A stretch of DNA of 64,000 bases from Bacteroidota bacterium (GCA_005882315.1 VBAR01000007.1:1-64000); one strand, 5' to 3'; positions 25,271 to 34,283 are shown, counted from the first letter of the stretch. Program-made: numbers and translations. Notes: generated by a model from the sequence alone, not told the origin.

Positions 25271-26905
25271 ATGAAAACGATATTAAGTTTTTTTGTAACC
25301 TGCTTTACTGCGATATCAGTGTTTGCACAAAGTAGCAGTACCCTAACTATTAATGTACGTGGAGCAGATAATGAACGGGTAATTGTTGATAGCAAAAGTT
25401 ATGATATTCGCAACGATATTAATAATTCAGGAGTTAATACTCCTGTTAGTATCACAGACCTCCAACCTGGTCAACATACATTACAGATCATACGTACTGG
25501 TGAAGTAAATAATACCGGAAACACTACCGTTTTTTATCTCCGCTCAGGATATGATCTTTCTATCAATATTGCTGCAAATGGAAGTGTGCAGCAAAGGGAA
25601 ACAAAGTGGACAAGCAATAACACGGGAGCTTATGGTGTGCCAATGACAGATGCAAATTTCAATGTATTGTACAGGAGTGTGCTAAATCAAAACCAGGCCA
25701 ATACAAAGCTGAGTTTAGTAAACAATGCATTTGCAAATACAAGTAACTATTTCACTGTTGCACAGGCAAAGCAACTGATTGAGTTGATTTATTCGCAGAG
25801 TAGCAGGCTTAGTTTAGCAAAGGCATCTTACCGGAGTATTACGGATCCCGCAAATTTTACTCAACTGTATAGTTTGCTAAATAGCACGGCCTACAGAAAT
25901 GACCTGGCAGCATATGTAAGTGATTATAATGCTAACAACAGCGGTAATACAACTGCTATGACCACAAACAGGTTTAATAATTTTTACCGTGCTGCACAGC
26001 GGCAAACAACGACCAGCGCAAAAGTTTCATATATCTTAGGCATATTTAGTAATACAAATAATTATTATACTGTTGCTCAAGCGAGGCAATTGATTCAGTT
26101 GGTTTCTGGTGAAACAAACAGGCTTTATCTTGCAAAACAATCTTATAGAGGGATTACCAATCCTGCGAATTTTTCGAGAATACATGAATTACTCAGTAGC
26201 CAATCCAGCAGGAATGAGTTGACCCGTTTTGTAAATTCATTTGATGGCAATAATGCCGGAATTCTGCAAACAGCAATGAGTGATGCTGATTTTAATACGC
26301 TATATCGTAGTGTTGAGAACCGTTGGGGACTTGGAGCAAAGATGTCTGCATTAACGGATATTTTTAATAAAGAAAGTAATTTCTTCACTGTAGTGCAGTC
26401 AAAGCAACTTATTCAATTGGTAAGTTCAGAACCAAACAGGCTGCAACTTGCAAAATCTGCATATAATAATGTAGTGGATCCGGCTAATTTCAGCCAGTTA
26501 TACGATTTATTAGCCAGTCAATCCAGCAGGACTGAATTGGATACTTATGTGAGAAATAATTATAACTATAATGGCAGTACTGTCTATACAACTGAAAAAA
26601 TTCCAATGACGGATGCAAATTTTAATGTTATATATAATGATGTGAGTAATCGTTGGGGACTTGGAGCAAAGATGTCTGCATTGACAGATATTTTCAATAA
26701 TGAAAATAATTATTTCACCGTGGCGCAGGCCAAACAATTAATTCAACTGGTGAGTGATGAAGATAACCGCCTGCAACTAGCCAAATCTTCATATAATAAC
26801 ATCACCGATCCGCAGAATTTTAGTTTAATGTATGATGTGCTGGCAAGCCAGACTAAAAGAAATGAACTGGCGGCTTATGTAAACACATATTCATACAACA
26901 GGTAG
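25271..26905 (+). CDS. Secreted protein with four tandem DUF4476 domains
   Basis: A 544-residue exported protein: signal peptide MKTILSFFVTCFTAISVFAQ, an N-terminal beta domain (about 21-110), then four DUF4476 repeats beginning near residues 124, 229, 335 and 445, each about 95 residues. Each repeat has the pattern (P/A)M-x-x-x-x-F-x-x-x-Y, a FTVAQAKQLIQLV helix, a RLxLAK helix and DPxNFxxxYxxL. Single DUF4476 domains are common in Bacteroidota secreted proteins, of unknown function; four in tandem is unusual. Repeats 3 and 4 share a nearly identical 50-bp DNA stretch 330 bp apart, indicating recent internal duplication. Confidence 0.85.
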   Translation: MKTILSFFVTCFTAISVFAQSSSTLTINVRGADNERVIVDSKSYDIRNDINNSGVNTPVSITDLQPGQHTLQIIRTGEVNNTGNTTVFYLRSGYDLSINIAANGSVQQRETKWTSNNTGAYGVPMTDANFNVLYRSVLNQNQANTKLSLVNNAFANTSNYFTVAQAKQLIELIYSQSSRLSLAKASYRSITDPANFTQLYSLLNSTAYRNDLAAYVSDYNANNSGNTTAMTTNRFNNFYRAAQRQTTTSAKVSYILGIFSNTNNYYTVAQARQLIQLVSGETNRLYLAKQSYRGITNPANFSRIHELLSSQSSRNELTRFVNSFDGNNAGILQTAMSDADFNTLYRSVENRWGLGAKMSALTDIFNKESNFFTVVQSKQLIQLVSSEPNRLQLAKSAYNNVVDPANFSQLYDLLASQSSRTELDTYVRNNYNYNGSTVYTTEKIPMTDANFNVIYNDVSNRWGLGAKMSALTDIFNNENNYFTVAQAKQLIQLVSDEDNRLQLAKSSYNNITDPQNFSLMYDVLASQTKRNELAAYVNTYSYNR

Positions 26906-26929
26906 AAATAAATTATATAACGGAATTTT

Positions 26930-26972
26930 GTTCCGCCCGGGTTTTAAATCCAATCCGGGCGGAACTTTTTTA
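26930..26972 (+). terminator. Strong terminator after the DUF4476 gene
   Basis: GTTCCGCCCGG and CCGGGCGGAAC form a perfect 11-bp GC-rich stem with a 14-base loop and a T-run. It lies 25 bp past the stop. Confidence 0.92.
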
Positions 26973-27068
26973 TTTAAGCCATCAACTTATGAGGAGTATT
27001 TTGAAAATCAGGCAACAAAAAAGTCGGTATTTCTAACCAGTTTTTTTGTCAAAAGATCAATTAGTGAT

Positions 27069-27193
27069 TTAGGATCTTGATGGTTTTGAGCTTATCTCCT
27101 TTTTCTTTTTCTCTATCATCTCTTTGTACTTTGTTGTTGCTCAGCAGTCAGGATCTCATTTAATTTTGCTTCTTTCTCTTTTTTCAAAGCCAT
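27069..27193 (-). pseudogene. Decayed Spy/LTXXQ-like periplasmic protein fragment
   Basis: On the minus strand, MALKKEKEAKLNEILTAEQQ is followed after a one-base shift by KYKEMIEKKKKEISSKPSRS and a stop. Short helical proteins with KEKEAKLNEILTxEQxxKY are typical of Bacteroidota Spy-like/LTXXQ stress proteins. Here the frame is broken and no signal peptide remains. The assignment is from pattern alone. Confidence 0.35.
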
Positions 27194-27278
27194 CTTGTGA
27201 AAGGGTATAATCGTTGAGCAAATCAGTGTTTGCCCAATTTCTTTTATTTCCAGTACCAACTGCAATAAAAAAACACTG

Positions 27279-27383
27279 CTATTTAAGCACAACAAAATGT
27301 CCCCAAAGCACCACCAACAAAAGAATTAATACAGAAACTAAAAGAAGTGTCCAATTCACCAAATGATATTTTTTATAAGACAT
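27279..27383 (-). CDS. Possible 34-aa single-pass membrane protein
   Basis: An ATG at 27381-27383 opens a frame MSYKKYHLVNWTLLLVSVLI continuing as LLLVVLWGHFVVLK to a TAG. It is a basic head followed by one continuous membrane helix, as in many real small membrane proteins, but AT-rich DNA can produce such frames by chance. No neighbour supports it apart from the adjacent decayed gene. Confidence 0.3.
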   Translation of the reverse strand: MSYKKYHLVNWTLLLVSVLILLLVVLWGHFVVLK

Positions 27384-27535
27384 AATAAAATCAAATTTGT
27401 GGGTTATAAATCTAAAACATTTTTTCTGAATACAAACATTATGCTAATGTGCCCATAACGCCATGACTAAAAGATTTTAATGATCATTATCTTTATGGAG
27501 TTGCCATAAATTGATGTAAAACAATATTGTTCGCT

Positions 27536-28171
27536 ATGTTTTTATCCATTTTTGATATTGAGTCACTAATCAGGTACGGCGGGTTACTGCTCATTTTTCT
27601 TTTGGTTTATGGCAGTACTGGCTTATTCTTCTGCTTTTTTGTACCAACCGGCGCCATATTATTTACAGCGGGAATTTTTGCAGCAACCGGTGATTTGCAT
27701 TATAATATTTTCACAATCTGTATTTTACTGGCCATTGCTTCAATTGCAGGTAACCTAACAGGTTATTGGTTCGGATGGAAGACAGGACCTTTGTTATATA
27801 AACGAAAAGATTCTCGTTTTTTTAAAAAGCAGCATCTTACAACAGCAGAATCGTTTTATAAAAAGTATGGCTGGCTCGCATTGACACTTGGGTTGTATTT
27901 ACCTATCATCCGCACATTTGCATCAATTGTGGCGGGCATGGTGGGGCTGAATTTTCGCAAGTTTGCTTTACTCACCATTACCGGCTCAACCGTTTGGGTA
28001 CTGAGTTTTGTGCTAGTCGGTTATTTTATCGGTAGCAGACCATTACTAAAGCCCTGGTTAAATTATATCATCATTGGCTTTATACTTGCAGTTACTATAC
28101 CTGTTGTAATCTGGTTAATAAGAGAGTTAAAAAGAATGCGTAAAGCAAACAAACAGAACGGGGAGGAATAA
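27536..28171 (+). CDS. DedA/VTT family membrane protein
   Basis: An integral membrane protein of the DedA (SNARE-associated/VTT) family; relatives flip undecaprenyl phosphate or phosphatidylethanolamine. The start is taken at the ATG giving MFLSIFDIESL; an in-frame TTG lies 9 bp upstream. Signatures include FFCFFVPTGAILFTAG, the GNLTGYWFGWKTG loop, FYKKYGWLALTLG, and LPIIRTFASIVAGM with the conserved Arg. Four to five helices. It converges on the START gene with only 3 bp between stops. Confidence 0.9.
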   Translation: MFLSIFDIESLIRYGGLLLIFLLVYGSTGLFFCFFVPTGAILFTAGIFAATGDLHYNIFTICILLAIASIAGNLTGYWFGWKTGPLLYKRKDSRFFKKQHLTTAESFYKKYGWLALTLGLYLPIIRTFASIVAGMVGLNFRKFALLTITGSTVWVLSFVLVGYFIGSRPLLKPWLNYIIIGFILAVTIPVVIWLIRELKRMRKANKQNGEE

Positions 28172-28174
28172 AAT

Positions 28175-28786
28175 CTATTTCAGCAGTTTTGATAATTTTT
28201 TAAAACTTTCATATGGTCCTTTTTCGGTAAACATATTGACCGCCCATGCAGGAAGACTGCCTCCCGGCTCTGCATCGAATATATAAACGATGCTGATTGT
28301 TTTTGGTGTTGGCATAATAACATACCAGCTTATATCTGACCGGGGCACTCTTACTAAGTCGCTTTTTTCAGGCACCAAGCCCGCCACACTCACGGCTGAG
28401 ATCTTCAAAAAACGGTTAAGACTGTCCTTATTCATTTTCAGATGAATAACAGCATCCCTGTTTGTCATCGGCCAGGGTAAATGGGTTTTTGTATAATAAT
28501 AAAATTCATTGGCACTCATCCTTTTCAGGATGGAAGAGCTTATATTATTGTATACCCAGCTTTTCTGATTGTCTACATCATTTAGCACAGCCATCAATTT
28601 ATCATAGGTTCCTTCAAGGGTACACTCTACTTTTATATTTTTAAATTTTGAATGCTTTACTTCCGAGAGGTAAACTTTTATTCCGTCCTCATCTTTACTT
28701 AGTTTCCAGTTGTACTGGCCAATGGCCGCAGATCCAAAAACGGAAAACAAAACCAGCCATGCCAGTTTTATACTAGTGATTTTCAT
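28175..28786 (-). CDS. START domain lipid-binding-like protein
   Basis: A 203-residue exported protein with a signal peptide (about residues 1-23) and a START/SRPBCC domain: WKLSKDEDGIKVYLSEV, then LMAVLNDVDNQKSWVYN and LPWPMTNRDAVIHL, followed by strands and a long C-terminal helix. START domains bind hydrophobic ligands; bacterial secreted members are uncharacterised. No ligand can be inferred from the neighbours (DedA, small orphan genes). Confidence 0.85.
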   Translation of the reverse strand: MKITSIKLAWLVLFSVFGSAAIGQYNWKLSKDEDGIKVYLSEVKHSKFKNIKVECTLEGTYDKLMAVLNDVDNQKSWVYNNISSSILKRMSANEFYYYTKTHLPWPMTNRDAVIHLKMNKDSLNRFLKISAVSVAGLVPEKSDLVRVPRSDISWYVIMPTPKTISIVYIFDAEPGGSLPAWAVNMFTEKGPYESFKKLSKLLK

Positions 28787-28977
28787 GTATGTTTTTTGGG
28801 TATACTTGTAAGGTAGGCTATATTAATGAGCAGTGAACTGCCGATAGTCCACATTAACATTCCTGGCGAAAGAATCCCGGCTTTTTTGAAGGAAAGATGT
28901 TTAAATGATAAAATCACAATTTGCAATAATGGCATTTTAAAACAGCAACAAATAAAAAATAAATAACTATTACATAA

Positions 28978-29244
28978 TCACTCACTGATTACATCCCAGG
29001 GAGTTGTTGTTTTATTGTCTTTATCTTCATCCTTTGGTCGTTCAGGGTTAGCAGGAATGGGGAGAGGTTCGTGTGCTTTATCTTTTGGTAAAGACACATC
29101 TATTCTCACATTCTTCATATCCTCTTCCGTTATAGTCGAGTTTTCCCGCATTTTTTTTCTTACAATTTCGGTTGCTGTTAATCCCTTTGAAGAAGATTTT
29201 TTGGGAACATCTGCCTCGGGTTTTTTACTTTTTGCTTTAGGCAT
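28978..29244 (-). CDS. Small hydrophilic protein, unknown
   Basis: An 88-residue soluble protein dominated by Lys, Asp, Glu and Pro: a basic head (MPKAKSKKPEADVPKKSSSK), a short helix (LTATEIVRKKMRENSTITEE) and a proline-rich acidic tail ending PWDVISE. I do not recognise the family. The biased composition and ATG start look like a real, probably disordered protein. Confidence 0.5.
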   Translation of the reverse strand: MPKAKSKKPEADVPKKSSSKGLTATEIVRKKMRENSTITEEDMKNVRIDVSLPKDKAHEPLPIPANPERPKDEDKDNKTTTPWDVISE

Positions 29245-29363
29245 ACAAATACGTTTGTTTAAACTAATGAAAAATATATGCCAGTTTATTAGGGATATGC
29301 ACTATAAATACACCTTTCATCCAAAATTAAGTTACGATGATAAGGGGCTATGTCCGGATAAAC

Positions 29364-29480
29364 TCAGCATTTTCCAAGTAAAAAATATACAATTGCAAAA
29401 ACTGCAATAAATCCAAGGCAGCCGCCGCCCCATTTCCAACCAGCATAACCTGCTAATAATGTTCTAAGCCAATTTTGCAT
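29364..29480 (-). CDS. 38-aa glycine-rich single-pass membrane protein
   Basis: A short frame starting at the ATG at 29478-29480: MQNWLRTLLAGYAGWKWGGG followed by CLGFIAVFAIVYFLLGKC. A basic amphipathic head, a Gly-Trp-Gly hinge and one membrane helix are present. I know similar small proteins with an AGY-GGGC-helix pattern from Bacteroidota, generally without a name. It lies 42 bp downstream of another small membrane protein gene and may be co-transcribed with it. Confidence 0.55.
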   Translation of the reverse strand: MQNWLRTLLAGYAGWKWGGGCLGFIAVFAIVYFLLGKC

Positions 29481-29522
29481 ATAAATTTATTTTGAAAAAA
29501 ATAATAATAAATCTGTACCAGG

Positions 29523-29759
29523 TCATTCTTTCTTGCCTCCGCCTTTTAAAAGACCTACCAGTATTAATAGAAAAATTGCTCCCCCAACAACCCAAACCCA
29601 TGGCTGCTGATACCAATCACTTTCTTTTTTACCCACACTTATGTCTACATCTACTTTTTTATCTTGTGCCCATGCAAGGCCTTGAAAAAAGAAAACTGCA
29701 ATTATCAAAAAATACTTTTTTAATGTAGCGTTGAAGTTAAATGATGGTTTCATGTTCAT
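29523..29759 (-). CDS. Small secreted/membrane protein, unknown
   Basis: 78 residues: signal peptide (YFLIIAVFFFQGLAWA), a short charged extracytoplasmic stretch containing DVDISVGKKESDWYQQ, and a C-terminal helix (VWVVGGAIFLLILVGLL) with a GGGKKE tail. Similar short proteins with a WYQQPWVWVVGGAIF-type tail are widespread in Bacteroidota without known function. An alternative start is the second Met (residue 3). Confidence 0.6.
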   Translation of the reverse strand: MNMKPSFNFNATLKKYFLIIAVFFFQGLAWAQDKKVDVDISVGKKESDWYQQPWVWVVGGAIFLLILVGLLKGGGKKE

Positions 29760-30029
29760 TTGGTTTTAGTGTTGATAAATATGATGATCGAATACTACCA
29801 GCTATAAAGATGAATACATTATTAACCGGAAGCTTATATAATAAAATAAAATACTTACATAATTCTTATTAACAACGCTGTTATATTCTAAAACTATGCC
29901 ATGTGCTGTAGTTGCACGATACCCCATTGGTAAATCATGAGAAGCTTATACTATTCATTGCATCAGGCTTCGGCTCCTAAAAAAATCCCATAGTGGGGAA
30001 TATATTCGCCACATCCGGAGAATAACAAT

Positions 30030-30671
30030 TTAAAGATCGATATCATTCTGCGGAAAGATTCGGATGATCTTTACAAAACGGACAGCATAATATTTATTCA
30101 GCGGACTGATGGTGACACCGTTTGCTTTTCCAGATGTGGAATGAATAAAATAATAATCTCCATTTTCAGTTGAAGTAAGGATACCCATATGACCTACGTC
30201 ACGGGTTGTAGTATCCGTTCCGGTAAAGAGAACAATATCCCCGGGTTTTGCATCGCCAGGTTTTATCTCCCGTTCTACATTGGTGAAATCAATGGAGGAT
30301 CTCGGAACGGCTATTTTAAAATGGTTGAATACATAGGTGATAAAGCCTGAGCAGTCAAATCCAATAGACGGATCAGTAGAGGCATATTTGTAGGGTATAC
30401 CAATCAATGTATTTGCATAGGCCAGCAATTCTTTCGGTGTGGTGGAGCCGGTATTGATAGGGTGGGAACTGTAAGGAATAATTGTTACAGAAGGCGGAGG
30501 AGTAATAACAGTATCATGACTAATAGCAACAGTATCATTTGGAACAACATTATTAATAACAGCCTCCGTTTCTGTTGCAGGCTCCACGAATTCTTTTGGG
30601 GGACAGGAAGGAAACAGCAGCAGCCAAAAAATGACCAGTGTAAGCTGAATAGAGTTAAATTTTATGGTCAT
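30030..30671 (-). CDS. C40 family (NlpC/P60) lipoprotein peptidase
   Basis: A 213-residue lipoprotein, probably a peptidoglycan endopeptidase. The lipobox is LLFPSC at about residue 23. After a Thr/Pro-rich linker the NlpC/P60 domain shows IGIPYKYASTDPSIGFDCSG with the catalytic Cys, then DVGHMGIL (catalytic His) and a FIHSTSGKANGV segment (third polar residue). It lacks SH3 targeting domains. It stands alone on the minus strand, with 270 bp of unremarkable DNA on its downstream side. Confidence 0.9.
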   Translation of the reverse strand: MTIKFNSIQLTLVIFWLLLFPSCPPKEFVEPATETEAVINNVVPNDTVAISHDTVITPPPSVTIIPYSSHPINTGSTTPKELLAYANTLIGIPYKYASTDPSIGFDCSGFITYVFNHFKIAVPRSSIDFTNVEREIKPGDAKPGDIVLFTGTDTTTRDVGHMGILTSTENGDYYFIHSTSGKANGVTISPLNKYYAVRFVKIIRIFPQNDIDL

Positions 30672-30815
30672 AAATAACGCTGGGTTGTCTTTGGATCAAG
30701 TAAGATATGTTTTAATAGTATCTGTTGTACCACAACTATTTCCAGGCTTCAAATAACGAACCAACACTGAATGGTCTGAAATTTGGTATTTTATGTATGT
30801 AAAAAAATATTGAAT

Positions 30816-31025
30816 ATGGCAAATCAAACTAAAGACAAGAAAAAAGATAAAGGCCAGAAAGGTCCGGGATTAAAACCCGATCCGGAAACTCTGCATACAA
30901 CGGACCCGCAGGAACACATGGAAGGACCTGTCTCTTCTGTCGTGAAAAACGCTAAAGAAAACGCTGAGGAAAATGATAAGGAGTCGAAAGAAGAAGCCGA
31001 CAGAAAGAAAGATAAAAATATGTAA
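30816..31025 (+). CDS. Small highly charged protein, unknown
   Basis: 69 residues from the ATG at 30816 (an upstream TTG/ATG would add 11). Almost entirely Lys/Glu/Asp/Asn, with KDKKKDKGQKGPGLKPDPET and a central HMEGPVSSVVKNAKENAEEN helix. It is probably disordered or a stress-type hydrophilin. Similar short proteins are common in Bacteroidota. No partner is visible. Confidence 0.5.
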   Translation: MANQTKDKKKDKGQKGPGLKPDPETLHTTDPQEHMEGPVSSVVKNAKENAEENDKESKEEADRKKDKNM

Positions 31026-31052
31026 CCCCGTTTTCCAGTTGTTGTAGGCCAG

Positions 31053-31343
31053 TTATCTTGAAAACCGGGTTGGCATACTTATTTTTTTCTTTTGGTTTTG
31101 CTGAAGGAACCACATGATGGTAAAACTTGGAATGAAATCGGTACCGGGTAACAATTCTTCAATGAAGTTACCAATGCCACCGATAGCACCTTTCCATCCT
31201 CCAAAGCTGGCGTAGAAAATAATAGCTGAAACAGGCGCCCATACTATGTCACCAATTTCTCCCAAAAAAGGAACAGTATAAGTAGCATAACCAATTATAT
31301 CCATTAGAATACAAAATACAAGTGAAGGTTGTCGTTTGTTCAT
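31053..31343 (-). CDS. Small membrane protein, unknown
   Basis: 96 residues with two to three hydrophobic segments (LVFCILMDIIGYATYTV and WAPVSAIIFYASFGGWKGAI) and a C-terminal FIPSFTIMWFLQQNQKKK. The pattern resembles small proteins annotated as hypothetical across Chitinophagaceae. No catalytic motif. Confidence 0.6.
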   Translation of the reverse strand: MNKRQPSLVFCILMDIIGYATYTVPFLGEIGDIVWAPVSAIIFYASFGGWKGAIGGIGNFIEELLPGTDFIPSFTIMWFLQQNQKKKISMPTRFSR

Positions 31344-31413
31344 GCTTAAAAATAATTACGCTGTTCTGTTCAAATTTGTTGCCGGATTTTTATAGAACAA
31401 CGTTAATCATCCT

Positions 31414-31845
31414 TCAGATATTCAATTCAAAATTTTTCTGTTGTTTGGTTTCTATAAATCCAAGATGCCCGTAAAACTTATGTGCTTCGGTTCTTATGAT
31501 ATTACAATGCAGTTTTAATTTAGTATTTCCTTTTTCTCTTGCCCATTGCTTTGCTTTTTCAATCAGCAGTTTGCCTACGCCTTTTCCCCTGTAGGCTTCA
31601 TCTACTACTATACCATTGATCTCGCAATAAGGCAACACTTCGATCAGGATTGTATGTGCAAGTCCAAGCCATCCTGCTATCTTGTTTTCATGCACTGCGA
31701 CAAAAGCAGTATGATCTTTACTGGCCAGTACCAGTTTGATATTCTGAAGTGTTTGTTCTTCGGTTAAAGGATAACCCAATTGTTTTGAAAGTGCATTAAT
31801 AGCAACGACATCATCGGGATGAATCTCCCGTATAGTAATTTCCAT
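31414..31845 (-). CDS. GNAT family N-acetyltransferase
   Basis: A 143-residue acetyl-CoA-dependent acetyltransferase. Motif A, GIVVDEAYRGKGVGKLLIEK, carries the Q/RxxGxG/A pyrophosphate-binding loop (RGKGVG), preceded by strand beta-4 and followed by CNIIRTEAHKFYGHLGFI (motif B, with Tyr and the FYxxLGF signature). The substrate cannot be inferred. Monocistronic. Confidence 0.88.
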   Translation of the reverse strand: MEITIREIHPDDVVAINALSKQLGYPLTEEQTLQNIKLVLASKDHTAFVAVHENKIAGWLGLAHTILIEVLPYCEINGIVVDEAYRGKGVGKLLIEKAKQWAREKGNTKLKLHCNIIRTEAHKFYGHLGFIETKQQKNFELNI

Positions 31846-31998
31846 AATAAAAAGATTGATGGTAAAGTTAAGTTATGGGAGGATGGGGTATGCAGAAAAC
31901 ACCGGAGTCTGTCATACCGAAACGGTGATTATAGTTTGTCGTTGATACCCGACGCATCACAGAGGAATTAATGCGGTATATAACTTGAGTGAATATTA

Positions 31999-32622
31999 TT
32001 AAGGATTGATCATAATATGTGCACTATGTGTTCCGGCATTCATGATCCATGGCATGCCATCAGCAGATGGTTTTTCCGGCAAACCCGTACTTGCGACTGT
32101 TGCATAAGGCATATAAATTACATAACGCAGGTATCCCTTTTTTACGTCACCGGTTGTGCGATTATAATCTTCCTCTTTTGAAGAATATACATACAAGGCT
32201 GCAGGTTGCTTTGGCATTTGCAATGTGCCTGCTTTTACTTCTTTCTCCCGTTCATTAAATAACGAATCATCTTTAATGCCTTGCTTTCTTAGTTCACGAC
32301 CTCTTTGCATAAAAGGTTCCAGTTCCTTAACATAACAGGCTACAGAAAAATCGGGTTCATCTGGATTATCGGCAAGACAGATCAATTCGTTGGTGCCTTG
32401 TTTTAGAAGGATGAGTTGTTTATCGGGTGAATAGCCATAAACTGTACAACCATCTCTTTTTTCAGCTGGGGCAGCTAGTAGTGCCGATTTTATTTGTATG
32501 GCTGCAGAGGGTAATTCCTTTTTAATAGCGAGGGCTTCATTTTCAGCAGCAGGTGAATCTTTTTTAGAATTGCATCCGTAACAAACAGTGATAGCAGTAA
32601 TAAATAAAAAAATCGATTTCAT
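31999..32622 (-). CDS. Putative lipoprotein, unknown
   Basis: A 207-residue protein with a lipoprotein signal (IFLFITAITVCYGC, Cys near residue 17). The mature part is mixed alpha/beta, with SPDKQLILLKQGTNELICLA, a basic/acidic helix and a C-terminal WIMNAGTHSAHIMINP that resembles the ends of Bacteroidota periplasmic proteins of unknown function. No named family recognised. Confidence 0.6.
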   Translation of the reverse strand: MKSIFLFITAITVCYGCNSKKDSPAAENEALAIKKELPSAAIQIKSALLAAPAEKRDGCTVYGYSPDKQLILLKQGTNELICLADNPDEPDFSVACYVKELEPFMQRGRELRKQGIKDDSLFNEREKEVKAGTLQMPKQPAALYVYSSKEEDYNRTTGDVKKGYLRYVIYMPYATVASTGLPEKPSADGMPWIMNAGTHSAHIMINP

Positions 32623-32767
32623 ATGAAGTTGTTTAGGTGGAAATTTAATTGGGGATACAAAAGGGCAGGACTTTTTAAAGATAGTAATTTATTGTACGAG
32701 GGTATTGATTTCCTTTTCTTCTCTATCTTTTGATAGCTGTGGGCTTTTGAAATGCAGGCTTCTGTTT

Positions 32768-33424
32768 TTATTTCCAGATATTAAACTTCAGCCTTAATTT
32801 TTTTTCCTGTAGCAGTGACCGCCAGTCAATAAACACTAACATAAAAAGAAAAAAAAGTCCAGTCAGCAACCCTGCGATAGATTTCCATGACAGCATACCC
32901 AATAACAAACTCTCTGTATTTTCTGCAGCAAACTTGCCCATAAATACGGCAATGCTGTCGCTGGTAAATTTGCCAACAAAAAAAGCAGGTATGATGTAGA
33001 TAGGTTTCATTTTCGCTATACCGCCTGCAACAAATAAGGGTGTGGAAGGCAATGGCAACAATGTATAAAACAGGATGAAGAGCTGGCTTTTCCAGCCCTT
33101 GGTTTTTAGTTTATTGCCAAGGAACCGGATGTCTTCATTTTTTGCTCGTATAAATATCCTGTCGGATATAACAGGAATATAAAGGGTAAGAATATACCGG
33201 CCTACGATGGAACCAATGACTCCTACAACGATCACCGGCCATACAGAAAGGCCAAATGTTATCTGCAATAAGATCATGATGGTAAATGCCGGGGGTAAAG
33301 GAAGTGGAGTGATATCCATTAATACGGCGCCTAAGAAAACCAATACATACTGCCACCACATAGTTTTATTTATGCTGTAATATCCGGAAAAAAAGTGAAT
33401 GAAAAACATGATGCGTCTTAGCAT
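32768..33424 (-). CDS. DedA/VTT-like membrane protein
   Basis: About 218 residues, four to six membrane helices. The segment VIVVGVIGSIVGRYILTLYI followed by KGWKSQLFILFYTLLPLPS and PLFVAGGIAKMKPIYIIPAF fits the VTT/SNARE-associated fold (the F-x-P-x-P re-entrant region and the GRY/GxxxG loop). The start is set at the ATG at 33424; a GTG at 33439 and an ATG at 33409 are alternatives. It is distantly related to the DedA gene at 27536. Function not known; lipid transport is plausible. Confidence 0.65.
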   Translation of the reverse strand: MLRRIMFFIHFFSGYYSINKTMWWQYVLVFLGAVLMDITPLPLPPAFTIMILLQITFGLSVWPVIVVGVIGSIVGRYILTLYIPVISDRIFIRAKNEDIRFLGNKLKTKGWKSQLFILFYTLLPLPSTPLFVAGGIAKMKPIYIIPAFFVGKFTSDSIAVFMGKFAAENTESLLLGMLSWKSIAGLLTGLFFLFMLVFIDWRSLLQEKKLRLKFNIWK

Positions 33425-33734
33425 GTTAAATGATGCCACTCACCATTTTTTATTGTACCAGCCCTGATTTGTTTAATAACAGAAATCCAACGAGGAGAAA
33501 CTATGAATAATATAAATTCTATATGCAATTGTGTAATAGTTATTAAAAAAAACGAACTGACCTTTATTTGCAGGCGGGTTCAAAGCATCGTTCCTGCTTT
33601 ATATCATACTTAGAAAAGCAGGCCGAAAAGTTGAAACGTTGCGGGATGAGTTGTGCCATTATGGTCGTTCTATAGAATTCCAGAACGGATTATTTTTTAG
33701 TTTATTAATCTCATATTTATAAATACAAATTAAA

Positions 33735-34142
33735 ATGAAAATACCTGTTGTAATGCTGGCAATCATTACCGGGATAGTTGTCGCCGGTTTTGACCTGAAG
33801 AAAACAGACCAGCCAAAACCATGGCCGGTTCCAGATGCAGATAAAAATAAAGTTAACCCAATTAAGCCTGAGGCTTCTTCCATTGCAGATGGTAAGGCAT
33901 TATGGGTAATCCACTGCCAGTCTTGCCATGGTAAAAAGGGATTGGGTGATGGAACCAAGGCATCACAATTAGATACTGAGCCGGGAGATTTTTCAAAAGC
34001 TACTACTCAGTCTCAGTCAGATGGCTCACTTTATTATAAAACTGCAAAAGGACGGGATAATATGCCTGGCTTCAAAAAGAAAATTCCTGAAAACGATGAT
34101 ATCTGGAGTCTTGTAAATTTCATCAGAACATTGAAAAAATAA
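33735..34142 (+). CDS. Exported c-type cytochrome
   Basis: 135 residues: a signal peptide (VVMLAIITGIVVAGF), a proline-rich linker (KKTDQPKPWPVPDADKNKVN) and a cytochrome c domain with the haem-binding CQSCH motif near residue 63 in HCQSCHGKKGLGDGTKA. The axial Met is in NMPGFKKKIP, and the fold ends with DDIWSLVNFIRTLKK. A single haem; it probably carries electrons in the periplasm. No oxidase or reductase neighbour is present. The gap upstream (33425-33734) holds an 8-bp hairpin (CCTGCTTT at 33593, AAAGCAGG at 33615) and no gene. Confidence 0.9.
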   Translation: MKIPVVMLAIITGIVVAGFDLKKTDQPKPWPVPDADKNKVNPIKPEASSIADGKALWVIHCQSCHGKKGLGDGTKASQLDTEPGDFSKATTQSQSDGSLYYKTAKGRDNMPGFKKKIPENDDIWSLVNFIRTLKK

Positions 34143-34283
34143 AACTATCAATGTGTGGTTTAAATGATTCGTGGTTTCTGTTTTTTTATGAACAGGTAGC
34201 GGCGGTTCATTAAAAGCAGAATGATACAATTAATTCAACGAGGTATGTGAAAGCTACCGGTATAAACAAACAAATCTTTAAGT

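Noticed and set aside
33503-33613. 35-aa plus-strand frame starting MNNINSICN
   Set aside because: Low-complexity AT-rich frame with no hydrophobic or conserved pattern; overlaps a hairpin.
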